NCBI GenBank assembly: GCA_003650365.1
Contig: QMPA01000007.1
Location: 1-38,947 of the forward strand
Reading direction: 5' to 3'
DNA: 38,947 bases
Source of the DNA: Bacteroidota bacterium
Lineage (GTDB): Bacteria > Bacteroidota > Bacteroidia > Bacteroidales > F082
Shown here: piece by piece, positions 1-8,841 of the stretch
Numbering within the stretch: position 1 is the first letter of the stretch
How the letters are laid out: every line of letters begins with the position of its first letter
Made by a program: the position numbers and the translations under genes
The notes under the pieces: model-generated
Seen by the model: only the letters and a program-made list of their open reading frames with translations
Databases searched by the model: none
What the model was told of the DNA's origin: nothing

Positions 1-1769
1 AATACGATGGTTTTGTTTTGTTCGTCCATGTTCAACTGCTGCGCAAACTGCGACGACATGAACTGATTTTTGTTGAGGACTTTCAACATGGCTTTGTCAA
101 AAGCACCAAGGTATTGGTATTTTAATTCAGGATTATCAACCAGCGACCATTGCCTGCGGCTGTGTTTGTAACTCCAGTCGTTACCTTCGCGAGGGAAATC
201 AATCCATTCGGGATGCCCGAATTCGTTACCCATAAAATTCATATAAGCCTGTCCGCCCAATGCAATGGTAAACAACCGGATCATTTTATGCAGTGCCATG
301 CCCCTTTCAATAATCAAATCGGGGTCATCTTTGTGCATATGAAAATACATTTCCTTGTCCATCAAACGGAAAGCCAATGTTTTGTCGCCCACCAATGCCT
401 GGTCGTGCGATTCGGCATAAGTAATGGTTTTTACATGCGGCAATCGGTCGTTGAGTACCTGCCACATTTGGTGGATGTCCCATTCTTCGTCCTTAAATTC
501 CTTCAATAATTTAATCCAAAAATCGGGAACACCCATCCCCAAGCGAAAATCGAAACCCAAACCGCCATCGTCAACAGGGGCTGTTAATCCAGGCATTCCG
601 CTTACATCTTCAGCAATGGAAATGGCTTTTGGATTTGTGGAGTGAATGAGCTGATTGGCCAGTTGCAGATAAGTGATGGCATCCCATTCGACACCCTGGT
701 TGAAATACTTGTCACGGTTGTCGATGGTTTCTAGTCCGTGATGGAAATACATCATCGAGCCCACTCCATCGAAACGGAATCCGTCAAAATGGAATTCTTT
801 CATCCAGTATTTGATATTGGACAAGAGAAAACGCAGCACTTCTGTTTTTCCGTAATCAAAAATTTTCGAATCCCATTCGGGATGTTCGCCCCTGCTACCG
901 GCATGGAAATATTGCGCATCCGATCCATCAAATTCATTGATGCCTTCAACGGTATTTTTTACGGTATGCGAATGCACAATATCAATAATGACGGCAATAC
1001 CCATTTGGTGGGCTTTTTTGATGAGGTGTTTTAAATCTTCGGGAGTGCCGAAACGTGAGGAAGGCGCAAAGAAATTAGAAACATGGTATCCAAAAGAACC
1101 GTAATAAGGGTGCTCTTGAATGGCCATCATTTGAATGGCATTGTATCCATCAGCTTTTATGCGGGGAAGGATATTTTCTGCAAATTCCAAATAACTACCC
1201 ACGCCCTCTTTTTCCTGTGCCATGCCGACATGGCATTCGTAAATAAATAAATCGTCGGATTGCTTGGCTTTAAAAGTATCGCCCTTCCAGTTAAACTTTT
1301 TCGGAAACCACAATTGCCCTGAGAAATTCTTGGTATCATCATCCTGAATAACGCGTGTGATGTAGGCAGGGATTCGGAAATTCAATCCTTTTTGCGAATC
1401 GACCAACACTTTAATTTTGCTTCCATGAACAAAAGTTTTGCCGTACGTTTTTTCTTCCAAAAATACTTCCCAAATACCAAATTCATTTTTCGTCAACGGG
1501 CAGGAATACTGAGCCCAATTATTAAAGTCACCTGTCAGGAACAAGGCATTTGCTTCGGGTGCCCATTCGCGATAAGTCCAACCTTTTCGTTTTTTATCAA
1601 AATTAATCCCGAAATATTTATAAGCATTAGCAAAGTGCTTTAAGCTCCCAAAATCATTTTCGATAAAATCCAATTTTGCACGAAAGCGATCGTATCTTTC
1701 CTCAATATCTTTTGCACTTGGTTCCAGCCATGGATCCTGACTGATAAGCTTCAATTTTCGTTTTGTCAT
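1..1769 (-). CDS. glgB: 1,4-alpha-glucan branching enzyme (GH13_8 type), 3' end outside window
   Basis: Glycogen branching enzyme: cleaves alpha-1,4 glucan chains and reattaches them as alpha-1,6 branches in the cytoplasm. I translated it by hand because the open-ended frame is missing from the ORF track. It starts at the ATG complementary to 1767-1769 (MTKRKLKL) and is still open at base 1, giving about 589 residues. An N-terminal CBM48-like region (REWAPEANALFLTGDFNNW) is followed by the GH13 barrel motifs DIVHSH, GFRFDGVGSM (nucleophile Asp), AEDVSGMP (acid/base Glu) and TYAESHDQ, then NFMGNEFGHPEWIDFPREGN. These motifs resemble animal and fungal branching enzymes more than E. coli GlgB, which indicates subfamily GH13_8. 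It is divergent from secDF, with a probable promoter just upstream. Function is very likely; only the C-terminal all-beta domain is missing from view. Confidence 0.95.
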   Translation of the reverse strand, partial: MTKRKLKLISQDPWLEPSAKDIEERYDRFRAKLDFIENDFGSLKHFANAYKYFGINFDKKRKGWTYREWAPEANALFLTGDFNNWAQYSCPLTKNEFGIWEVFLEEKTYGKTFVHGSKIKVLVDSQKGLNFRIPAYITRVIQDDDTKNFSGQLWFPKKFNWKGDTFKAKQSDDLFIYECHVGMAQEKEGVGSYLEFAENILPRIKADGYNAIQMMAIQEHPYYGSFGYHVSNFFAPSSRFGTPEDLKHLIKKAHQMGIAVIIDIVHSHTVKNTVEGINEFDGSDAQYFHAGSRGEHPEWDSKIFDYGKTEVLRFLLSNIKYWMKEFHFDGFRFDGVGSMMYFHHGLETIDNRDKYFNQGVEWDAITYLQLANQLIHSTNPKAISIAEDVSGMPGLTAPVDDGGLGFDFRLGMGVPDFWIKLLKEFKDEEWDIHQMWQVLNDRLPHVKTITYAESHDQALVGDKTLAFRLMDKEMYFHMHKDDPDLIIERGMALHKMIRLFTIALGGQAYMNFMGNEFGHPEWIDFPREGNDWSYKHSRRQWSLVDNPELKYQYLGAFDKAMLKVLNKNQFMSSQFAQQLNMDEQNKTIV

Positions 1770-1788
1770 CTTACTTCAAATTAGACAA

Positions 1789-1796
1789 CAAAAGTA
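1789..1796 (-). promoter_or_regulatory. Probable -7 element of the glgB promoter
   Basis: The minus strand reads TACTTTTG, an exact match to the Bacteroidota -7 consensus TAnnTTTG, about 20 bp upstream of the glgB ATG. No TTG at the usual -33 spacing is evident, so this rests on the -7 box and its position. Confidence 0.5.
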
Positions 1797-1888
1797 CGAA
1801 AAGACAGCAATTGGTGTCCTTTGAAACAGCAAGGAACGAAGTGTTTAAAACCATCAAAAAAAGGAGCTTTTTTTTAATCAAATCAAAA

Positions 1889-1920
1889 TTGTTTTTTCTT
1901 AAAATATTATTCTATTTTTG
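1889..1920 (+). promoter_or_regulatory. Probable secDF promoter
   Basis: TTG at 1889-1891, a 21-bp spacer and TATTTTTG at 1913-1920 fit the Bacteroidota -33/-7 pattern (TTG-N~19-21-TAnnTTTG). Transcription would start near 1924, leaving a leader of about 40 nt before the ATG at 1964. Confidence 0.65.
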
Positions 1921-1963
1921 CACCCTCAAAATTTTGAAGATAAATCATTAATTATTAGATAAA

Positions 1964-4900
1964 ATGCAGAATAGAGGAGCCATTAAGTTTTTTGCCATTG
2001 CTTTTGCGTTGGTTTGTTTGTATCAGCTTAGCTTTACCTTTGTTACTTCAAGGGTAGAAAGCAATGCCAAAGAATATGCAGTCAACCAATCGGCACAACA
2101 ACAGGCAGATAAACTTGCCGCGGGAAATGATGTTTTAAGAAATTATTTGTTCGACTCAATCTCGAAATCCAGAGAAAGTTACTACCTGGACAGTGTTGCC
2201 AACCTGACGGCATACAACATGTTTGTAACCGAATACACTTACAAAGAGTGTAAAGAAAGAGAAATCAATCTTGGCCTTGACCTAAAAGGTGGAATGAACG
2301 TGGTATTGGAAGTATCGGTTGGCGATATTGTAAAAGCCCTTGCCGGGAACAGTGAAGACCCGGTTTTTCGTGAGGCGTTAAAACTTACCTACGAAAAGCA
2401 GAAAAGCAGCAACCAGGATTTTGTAACACTTTTTGGAGAGTCTTTCAATGAAGTTGACCCAAATGCAAAACTGGCTTCCATTTTCCTTTATGAATTTAAA
2501 GACAAAGGAATTACCACCAACTCAACAAATGAAGAGGTGCTGGCTGTTATTCGTACCGAAGCTAATGGTGCTATCGATCGTTCGTTCCAAATTCTACGGA
2601 CACGTATTGACCGCTTTGGTGTGGCCCAGCCCAACATCCAGAAACTGGCTACTACAGGTCGTATTCTTATTGAACTTCCGGGTATTAAAGATCCCCAACG
2701 TGTACGTAAACTTTTACAGGGAACTGCCAAATTAGAGTTTTGGGAAACCTACGATTTTACAGAGGTTTATCAGTATTTTAATGATGCCAATACTAAATTA
2801 AGAAATTTAGAAGACCCAACAGATACAACAGAAGAAGGCGAAACTAAAAATACCGAAGCTGGTGAAACTGAAACCGGAGAAAGCACTCCGCAGGAAGCTG
2901 AAAAAGGTGATGTAGCAGAAAATGGTGACCAAAACCTTGCAGACCAGATCGAAGGCGAAACCGAAGAAGATAAACTTGTTGACCAAATTGAAAGCGATAC
3001 AACAGCGATAGACGAAGACCTTGATTTTTCTGAATATGCAAAGAAAAATCCTTTATATGCCTACCTGATGCTTTCTTACGACCGTGACCAGAGTGGCGTA
3101 CCTTATCCTGCAAAAACAGCACGTATGGGCGTTGCAGCTATTAAAGATACTGCCCGCGTCAACCACATGTTGCGTCAAACAAAAGATGTTTTTCCGAGAG
3201 ATATGAAACTGGTTTGGACGGTTAAGCCGGATCCATCAAGACCTGATTTACTTGAATTGGTTGCTCTGAAAGCAAGTAGCCGTGATGGCAAAGCTGCTTT
3301 AGGTGGCGACGTTATTGTTGATGCCCGTCAGGATTACGACCAGAATGGCCGAATTAATGTTGACCTGCAAATGAATGGCCAGGGAGCGAAAGTCTGGAAA
3401 AGACTGACAGGAGAAAACATCGGTAATCAAATTGCCATTGTTCTTGACAATTACGTCTATTCTTATCCCAATGTAAATGGCGAAATCCCCAACGGGCGCT
3501 CAACCATTTCTGGAGGAACAATGGATCTGGAAGAAGCACAAGACCTTGCCAATATTTTAAAAGCCGGTAAATTGCCTGCTGCCGCACGTATTGTGGAAGA
3601 AGCTGTTGTTGGACCTTCACTGGGACGCGAAGCTGTTAAATCTGGAATGAACTCTTTCATCCTGGCCTTCATCCTTGTTTTGGCATATATGATTGTTTAT
3701 TACAACCGTGCCGGGCTTGTTGCCAATTTAGCGCTTATTACCAATATCTTCTTCCTGTTTGGTGTGTTGGCTTCACTAGGAGCAGTATTAACTTTGCCAG
3801 GTATGGCGGGTATTGTACTTACACTCGGTATGGCAGTGGATGCCAACGTGATTATTTTCGAAAGGATTAAGGAGGAAATTAGGGCAGGAAAAGGTTTCAG
3901 ACTGGCCATTACCGATGGATATAAAAATGCCTACTCAGCCATCGTTGACGGTAACGTAACAACATTATTAACGGGTATTGTTCTTTATGTATTTGGAACA
4001 GGACCTGTTCAGGGATTTGCTACCACACTTATTATCGGTATTCTTTCTTCCCTCTTTACAGCCATTTTTATTTCAAGGTTAATTTTTACCTGGATGCTGA
4101 ACAAAGACATTGCCATCAACTTCTCAAACAAATTTACAGCCAACGTACTCTCCAATACAAAAATTGCATTTATTGCCATGCGCAAGAAAGCATATATCTT
4201 TTCAGCCATTCTTATTTTGGTAAGTGTTGGTTCTTTGGCTACAATTGGATTGAATCTTGGTATCGACTTTACGGGAGGACGGACTTACGTTATCCGTTTT
4301 GACAAAAGCGTTAATACCGAAGAAATCAGACAATCGCTTGCTGCTGAATTTGATGGCCACGCTCCTGAAGTAAAAACTTTCGGTGCAAACAGCCAGATTA
4401 AAGTTACTACTAAGTTTTTGATTGATGATAATGATCCATCGGTTGACTCCATCATTCAGGTGAAACTGTTCAGCGGACTTACTTCTTTCTACAGAAATAG
4501 TATTGAATATGCTAATTTCTCTTCCGATACCGAAGGTGAAAATAAAATGCTGGGAATTCTTAGTTCACAAAAAATTGGGCCAACTATTGCCTACGACATC
4601 CGTACCAAGGCATTGTACGCAATTGCATTTGCGCTCCTCATTATCTTTATGTACATCGCTGCCCGGTTTAGAAAGTGGCAATATGGTGTTTCGGGTGTTA
4701 TTGCCCTATTCCATGATTCACTGATTACCATCGGAATGTTCTCATTGTTTTACAATATAATGCCATTTAGTATGGAAATCGACCAGGCATTTATTGCTGC
4801 CATCCTGACAATTATTGGTTATTCGATTAATGATACTGTTATTATTTTTGACCGTATTCGTGAAAACACCGGGCTGTATCCAAAACACTCCTTGAAACGA

Positions 4901-5170
4901 AACATCAACGATGGTTTGAACAGCACTTTGGCACGTACAATTAATACTTCAGGTACTACATTAGTTGTACTGCTAGTGATCTTTATCTTTGGTGGAGAAG
5001 TCATTCGTGGATTTGTATTTGCCTTACTCATTGGTGTTTTGGTAGGTACTTATTCATCTTTGTTTACAGCCAGCCCCATCGCATACGATTTACTGGGCGG
5101 TGACAAACAAGAGAAAGAAGTGATGGCGCACGAAGAAAAAATAAACAAGCGTCGCAAAAAGAAAAAATAA
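1964..5170 (+). CDS. secDF: Protein translocase SecD/SecF fusion
   Basis: Membrane component that uses the proton gradient to help pull proteins through SecYEG. The 1068-residue chain is the fused SecD-SecF form usual in Bacteroidota. The SecD half has an N-terminal membrane segment, LGLDLKGGMNVVLEV (D1 motif), SFQILRTRIDRFGV, and a C-terminal membrane bundle with GMAVDANVIIFERIKEE. The SecF half begins near residue 740 with a membrane segment and GIDFTGGRTYVIRF, and contains IGYSINDTVIIFDRIREN. Residues about 284-360, in the SecD periplasmic part, are an acidic low-complexity insert rich in Glu, Thr and Asp with LADQIE/LVDQIE repeats. The C terminus is basic (INKRRKKKK). It is monocistronic, with its own promoter and a hairpin terminator after it. 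The ATG at 1964 lies about 40 nt downstream of the predicted start site. Confidence 0.97.
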   Translation: MQNRGAIKFFAIAFALVCLYQLSFTFVTSRVESNAKEYAVNQSAQQQADKLAAGNDVLRNYLFDSISKSRESYYLDSVANLTAYNMFVTEYTYKECKEREINLGLDLKGGMNVVLEVSVGDIVKALAGNSEDPVFREALKLTYEKQKSSNQDFVTLFGESFNEVDPNAKLASIFLYEFKDKGITTNSTNEEVLAVIRTEANGAIDRSFQILRTRIDRFGVAQPNIQKLATTGRILIELPGIKDPQRVRKLLQGTAKLEFWETYDFTEVYQYFNDANTKLRNLEDPTDTTEEGETKNTEAGETETGESTPQEAEKGDVAENGDQNLADQIEGETEEDKLVDQIESDTTAIDEDLDFSEYAKKNPLYAYLMLSYDRDQSGVPYPAKTARMGVAAIKDTARVNHMLRQTKDVFPRDMKLVWTVKPDPSRPDLLELVALKASSRDGKAALGGDVIVDARQDYDQNGRINVDLQMNGQGAKVWKRLTGENIGNQIAIVLDNYVYSYPNVNGEIPNGRSTISGGTMDLEEAQDLANILKAGKLPAAARIVEEAVVGPSLGREAVKSGMNSFILAFILVLAYMIVYYNRAGLVANLALITNIFFLFGVLASLGAVLTLPGMAGIVLTLGMAVDANVIIFERIKEEIRAGKGFRLAITDGYKNAYSAIVDGNVTTLLTGIVLYVFGTGPVQGFATTLIIGILSSLFTAIFISRLIFTWMLNKDIAINFSNKFTANVLSNTKIAFIAMRKKAYIFSAILILVSVGSLATIGLNLGIDFTGGRTYVIRFDKSVNTEEIRQSLAAEFDGHAPEVKTFGANSQIKVTTKFLIDDNDPSVDSIIQVKLFSGLTSFYRNSIEYANFSSDTEGENKMLGILSSQKIGPTIAYDIRTKALYAIAFALLIIFMYIAARFRKWQYGVSGVIALFHDSLITIGMFSLFYNIMPFSMEIDQAFIAAILTIIGYSINDTVIIFDRIRENTGLYPKHSLKRNINDGLNSTLARTINTSGTTLVVLLVIFIFGGEVIRGFVFALLIGVLVGTYSSLFTASPIAYDLLGGDKQEKEVMAHEEKINKRRKKKK

Positions 5171-5192
5171 TTATTTCAACTTTCATTGATTG

Positions 5193-5229
5193 AAAAGTCC
5201 CGTGGTAATAAGCTGCGGGACTTTTTTTA
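5193..5229 (+). terminator. Rho-independent terminator after secDF
   Basis: Perfect 10-bp stem AAAAGTCCCG (5193-5202) / CGGGACTTTT (5216-5225) with a 13-nt loop and a following T run, 22 nt after the secDF stop codon. Confidence 0.9.
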
Positions 5230-5263
5230 TTCTACAATAGCAAACCGGCTCCGGTGTTTGGCA

Positions 5264-5310
5264 AACCCGCTGAGTTCCCGATAGCTATCGGGATTTGCTT
5301 TCAGCGGGTT
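5264..5310. repeat. Nested palindrome (REP-like)
   Basis: Outer arms AACCCGCTGA (5264-5273) and TCAGCGGGTT (5301-5310) enclose a perfect 16-bp palindrome, CCCGATAGCTATCGGG (5277-5292). It lies in the secDF-tatA gap after the terminator. The compact nested form suggests a REP/BIME-like extragenic repeat; copy number elsewhere cannot be seen here. Confidence 0.7.
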
Positions 5311-5335
5311 GAAAAAACACTCCTCCCATTCCCGA

Positions 5336-5392
5336 CCCGCTAAGACCTGCGGCTACTTAGCGGGACTTAATGGCGCGCGGATTCTCCGTGTG
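5336..5392. repeat. Second palindrome plus GCGCGCGGATT half-site
   Basis: CCCGCTAAG (5336-5344) and CTTAGCGGG (5356-5364) form a 9-bp stem. Directly after it, 5372-5392 carries GGCGCGCGGATTCTCCGTG, which closely matches the left arm of the palindrome at 37044-37116. Together with 5264-5310 this accounts for most of the 342-bp gap between secDF and tatA; the rest holds the tatA promoter and no recognisable gene. Confidence 0.6.
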
Positions 5393-5456
5393 CTCAAATT
5401 TTACAATATATCCGGAATGCGAAAAATCCACACACCAATTTAGGGGAATATCGAAA

Positions 5457-5485
5457 TTGCAGCCCTGCTTTTTTTATTACTTTTG
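5457..5485 (+). promoter_or_regulatory. Probable tatA promoter
   Basis: TTG at 5457-5459, an 18-bp spacer and an exact TAnnTTTG box (TACTTTTG, 5478-5485). The box covers the TTG at 5483 that the ORF track uses as start, so translation should begin further downstream. Confidence 0.6.
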
Positions 5486-5512
5486 CTTCCTTCATTTATC
5501 AAAACCATTGCT

Positions 5513-5797
5513 TTGCATTTATTATTTTTTGATTTCGGCTCCGGGGAAATACTGCTGATTGTTTTGGCAGCCTTTCTTATTTTTGGCCCCAGCAAGATTC
5601 CTGAAATTGCAAGAGGTTTGGGTAAATTTATCAATGATATTAAAAGGGCTTCCGAAGATATTAAAACAGAAATCAACCGGGAAGGCGACAGACAGGACCG
5701 TGAAAAACGGCTGGCCGAATACAAAGCAAAAGTAGAGCAGGACCTAAAGCCAAATGAAGAGGGTGCAAGCATTCAACGCCCAATAAAAAAAGATTAA
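5513..5797 (+). CDS. tatA: Sec-independent protein translocase TatA/E family
   Basis: Small single-span subunit of the twin-arginine translocase, which exports folded proteins across the inner membrane. It shows the standard layout: a short N-terminal membrane helix (SGEILLIVLAAFLIFGPSKI), the hinge FGP, the amphipathic helix PEIARGLGKFINDIKRA, then a charged tail of about 50 residues. The track starts it at TTG 5483, but a good -7 box overlaps that codon. I prefer TTG at 5513 (about 94 residues), which puts the membrane helix close to the N terminus as in relatives; ATT at 5507 is another option. No tatC or tatB lies beside it, and the gene is probably cotranscribed with the PorE-like gene 9 bp downstream. 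Family is certain; the exact start is not. Confidence 0.88.
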   Translation: MHLLFFDFGSGEILLIVLAAFLIFGPSKIPEIARGLGKFINDIKRASEDIKTEINREGDRQDREKRLAEYKAKVEQDLKPNEEGASIQRPIKKD

Positions 5798-5806
5798 TTT
5801 CGTTCA

Positions 5807-8299
5807 ATGAATCAGCACAACAGTACAAATACTTTTTCGATGCGCAATTCAACCCAAAGGATATTATTTCTATTCATTATTTTATTGATTCCAACATTAA
5901 TCTTCGCGCAAAGCCGTCGCAATCCTGCTAAAAGTGCCGATGAAGCTTTTTCAAAACAACAATACTCACTGGCTATCGACAAATACAAAAAAGCCTATAC
6001 CAAAGTAAAAAAAGACAAAGAAGAGAAAAACAGGATTACAGCCCAGTTGGCTATTTGTTATTGGTATACAGGCAACTACAAACGTGCCGAAGCCTCGTAT
6101 AAAAGGCTCGTAAATGCCGACTGGGCAAAGCGGGTTCCCGAGGTACTTTTGCGCTATGGCGAAGTACTAAAGATTAATGGGAAATATGAAGATGCAATAG
6201 AGCAATACAACGCATACGCACTCCGGGCACCCGAAGACCCCCGTGGAAAATTAGGCGCCGAAACCGCTGCCCTGATTCCGGAATGGCTTGAAAACCCTTC
6301 AAAATATGAGGTAACCAATGTAAAGAAAATCAATTCAAGAGAAAGTGATTTTGCACCTGCATTTACCACCGAAAACTATAACGAAATTGTTTTTACTTCT
6401 AATCGCGAAGGATCTACAGGAAAAGAAATTGACGATTGGACAGCCCAAAGTTTTACAGACCTTTTTGTTGCCAAAATGGACAGGGTGGACGAATGGAGTG
6501 CCCCCGTACTTTTTGATGACACAGAAACCATTAACACCAACGGAAACGAAGGTTCAGCCACACTCAACAGCAAATTCAATACCATTTACTACACCAAATG
6601 TCCCAATTCTGTTCAGCAAGAATCTGGTTGCCAGGTTTACAAATCGAAACGTACAGGAAGAAATTGGGGAAAACCTGAAATGGTAGAAATAAGAGGAGTC
6701 GATACCATGTCAACCATCGGGCAACCTACAGTAAGCAATGGCGAATTGATCATTTATTTTGCTTCCGATCGCAAAGGAGGTCTCGGGGGAAGAGACATCT
6801 GGATAGCTTTCCGCGAATCAAAAACAGAAGAATTTGGCAGACCGATGAACCTTGGTGATGTCATTAACACTGCCGGTGATGAGATGTTTCCCTTCCTGCG
6901 AAACGATTCGACTTTGTATTTTGCTTCTGATGGTCATGGGGGCATGGGCGGACTCGATATTTTTGTCACTACCATTGATACTGCCGGAAATTGGGGAAAA
7001 CCCCAGAACCTGAAATATCCAATGAATTCAAACCTTGATGATTTTGGCGTCTGCTGGCATCCCGAAGAAGAATACGGATACCTCAGTTCAAACCGAAAAG
7101 GCACACGCGGAAAGGAAGACATTTGGTACTTTATCCAACCACCACTTGAATTTACATTATCAGGCATCATTAAGGACGACCGCACACTTATGTTTATTGA
7201 AGGAGCATTGGTAAACTTAGTGGGATCCAATGGCCTTTCTGTAACAACACGCACCAACGAAAATGGCTTTTACACTTTTGGGGAAAGTCAACTGCAACCC
7301 AACACCACTTTCGAAATACTGGTAACAAAAATCAATTATTTCAATGAAAAAGGGACAATGACAACAGTTGGCGTTGAATTCAGCAAAGATTTTGAGAGAG
7401 ATTTCGTACTTCAACCCATTCCTGCCGAACCCATTGTGTTGCCAGAAATTCTTTACGACCTGGCAAAATGGAACCTGAAACCACAATACCAGGACTCTTT
7501 GCAAGGACTCATCCAGACATTGCGCGATAACCCCAACCTGGTGATTGAGTTGGCGGCACATACCGATACACGCGACAGTGACGAGCGAAATGACATCTTG
7601 TCTCAACGGCGCGCACAGTCAGTGGTCGATTATTTGATTATCAGGGGTATTGATCCACAACGCCTTGTTGCCAAAGGTTATGGAGAACATGTTCCCCTCA
7701 CACTTAATAAAGATATGGTTAGGGATGGATTTCTTTTTACCGAAGGCATCACACTTGACGAAGATTATATTAATTCGCTGGTAACCAACAAAGAGAAAGA
7801 AACTGCGCACCAAATGAACCGCCGTACCGAGTTTAAAGTACTCCGCAAAGATTACATACCAGATGCCACCAACCTCGACCTGACTGAAGTAAATATTTTA
7901 CTCAATCCTGATGACAAAGCCGTCATGTTTAAGGAAGAGCCAAAAACTGGTATTTATATTTCGACTTGTATCGTTGACGGCTACAATGAAGAGTTTGCTT
8001 ATGACAAAACTTCACCAGCCATGATATCGCTTGATAAGGCACTTGACCTATTGAAATGGGGAGCCATCAGTAAAGACAGTTTTGAAGGTGAGGCAGAAAA
8101 AGTACTGGCAAATAACACAATCGCCGATAAGGCAATCATCAATATTAAAGAAATTACCATCGCCAATAAAACCATTAAAGATGTCCAGCTTAAAGTCAAC
8201 TATAAATTGCGCTATGGCTTGGTTTTTGGCGACAAACTCTTAAAACGTTTTGGCCCTTATAAGTTCAATACAAAAACCCACAAACTGACAGTGGAATAG
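5807..8299 (+). CDS. PorE-like outer-membrane protein (TPR, PD40 propeller, CRD, OmpA) with C-terminal retropepsin-like domain
   Basis: Exported envelope protein with a signal peptide ending near LIPTLIFAQ (a second Met at 5840 is an alternative start). Domains in order: TPR-like repeats (about 40-140); a PD40/WD40-like propeller with blades such as IVFTSNREGS, IYFASDRKGGLGG, LYFASDGHGGMGG and GYLSSNRKGTRG (about 180-440); a carboxypeptidase-regulatory beta-sandwich (about 450-530); and an OmpA C-like peptidoglycan-binding domain (AAHTDTRDSDERNDILSQRRA, VAKGYGE; about 545-690). This order matches PorE of the type IX secretion system, which anchors the secretion complex to peptidoglycan. After the OmpA domain, about 140 further residues resemble a retropepsin-like fold (FAYDKTSPAMISL, GLVFGDKLLKRFG). 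The assignment to PorE itself is inference, since Bacteroidota have several paralogues of this layout. A T9SS cargo protein is encoded at 31430. Confidence 0.82.
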   Translation: MNQHNSTNTFSMRNSTQRILFLFIILLIPTLIFAQSRRNPAKSADEAFSKQQYSLAIDKYKKAYTKVKKDKEEKNRITAQLAICYWYTGNYKRAEASYKRLVNADWAKRVPEVLLRYGEVLKINGKYEDAIEQYNAYALRAPEDPRGKLGAETAALIPEWLENPSKYEVTNVKKINSRESDFAPAFTTENYNEIVFTSNREGSTGKEIDDWTAQSFTDLFVAKMDRVDEWSAPVLFDDTETINTNGNEGSATLNSKFNTIYYTKCPNSVQQESGCQVYKSKRTGRNWGKPEMVEIRGVDTMSTIGQPTVSNGELIIYFASDRKGGLGGRDIWIAFRESKTEEFGRPMNLGDVINTAGDEMFPFLRNDSTLYFASDGHGGMGGLDIFVTTIDTAGNWGKPQNLKYPMNSNLDDFGVCWHPEEEYGYLSSNRKGTRGKEDIWYFIQPPLEFTLSGIIKDDRTLMFIEGALVNLVGSNGLSVTTRTNENGFYTFGESQLQPNTTFEILVTKINYFNEKGTMTTVGVEFSKDFERDFVLQPIPAEPIVLPEILYDLAKWNLKPQYQDSLQGLIQTLRDNPNLVIELAAHTDTRDSDERNDILSQRRAQSVVDYLIIRGIDPQRLVAKGYGEHVPLTLNKDMVRDGFLFTEGITLDEDYINSLVTNKEKETAHQMNRRTEFKVLRKDYIPDATNLDLTEVNILLNPDDKAVMFKEEPKTGIYISTCIVDGYNEEFAYDKTSPAMISLDKALDLLKWGAISKDSFEGEAEKVLANNTIADKAIINIKEITIANKTIKDVQLKVNYKLRYGLVFGDKLLKRFGPYKFNTKTHKLTVE

Positions 8300-8304
8300 C
8301 TCCA

Positions 8305-8799
8305 ATGAAAGGATGTATTTACAGAACATATGGCCGTAAATTCAAAAATTTCATTCTGATAATTGGCATATTTGTTATCATTTCTGCTGGATTGAATTCC
8401 TGCTGCACAAAAATGTACTGTCCGGGGGCAGATGACATGGGACCGATTGAATTCCTGAATTTTTCTTCAGATGAAACCGATGACGTTTTCCTGGTTTATT
8501 ACAGCAAGGATTCAGACTTTAAAATGGTAGTCGACAGTTTCCCACTTGAGATACACCCAGTATCCGAAGGCGATAAGTTTTATGGATATTCCCCACTCAA
8601 TATTGCAGTTGAATATGACTACCGTTTGTATTTTACACTGATTGAGAAAGTCTATTCAATTTCAGAATTTCAAACCGGCAAATCTGTCTGCAACGATTGT
8701 TTCCTGTCGAAGGATTATTACACAAGCATGGATGCTTACAAGATAAACGGAAATTTGAAAAACAGCCATATCCTGCAGGTTGATAAGTTGACTGATTAA
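8305..8799 (+). CDS. Hypothetical lipoprotein
   Basis: No family recognised. The 164-residue product has a basic N-terminal stretch (residues 1-14), a hydrophobic segment (FILIIGIFVIISAG) and a lipobox LNSC with Cys33 as the likely lipidated residue, so a secreted lipoprotein anchored in a membrane is likely. The rest is soluble and rich in aromatic and acidic residues (VFLVYYSKDSDF, YDYRLYFTLIEKVYS), with a CNDC pair near residue 130. It starts 6 bp after the PorE-like gene and is probably cotranscribed with it, so a role in the same envelope complex is conceivable but unproven. Confidence 0.7.
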   Translation: MKGCIYRTYGRKFKNFILIIGIFVIISAGLNSCCTKMYCPGADDMGPIEFLNFSSDETDDVFLVYYSKDSDFKMVVDSFPLEIHPVSEGDKFYGYSPLNIAVEYDYRLYFTLIEKVYSISEFQTGKSVCNDCFLSKDYYTSMDAYKINGNLKNSHILQVDKLTD

Positions 8800-8841
8800 A
8801 ACAGGGCATTAATATATTTAATACTTTAAGCACCTATATGA

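Noticed and set aside
150-1643. Plus-strand ORFs of 73-119 residues at the left end
   Set aside because: All are shadows of the minus-strand branching enzyme frame, which the track omits because it is open at the window edge.
1763-1951. 62-residue ORF before secDF
   Set aside because: Low-complexity Lys/Phe-rich translation of AT-rich promoter DNA; it covers the secDF promoter and overlaps the glgB start.
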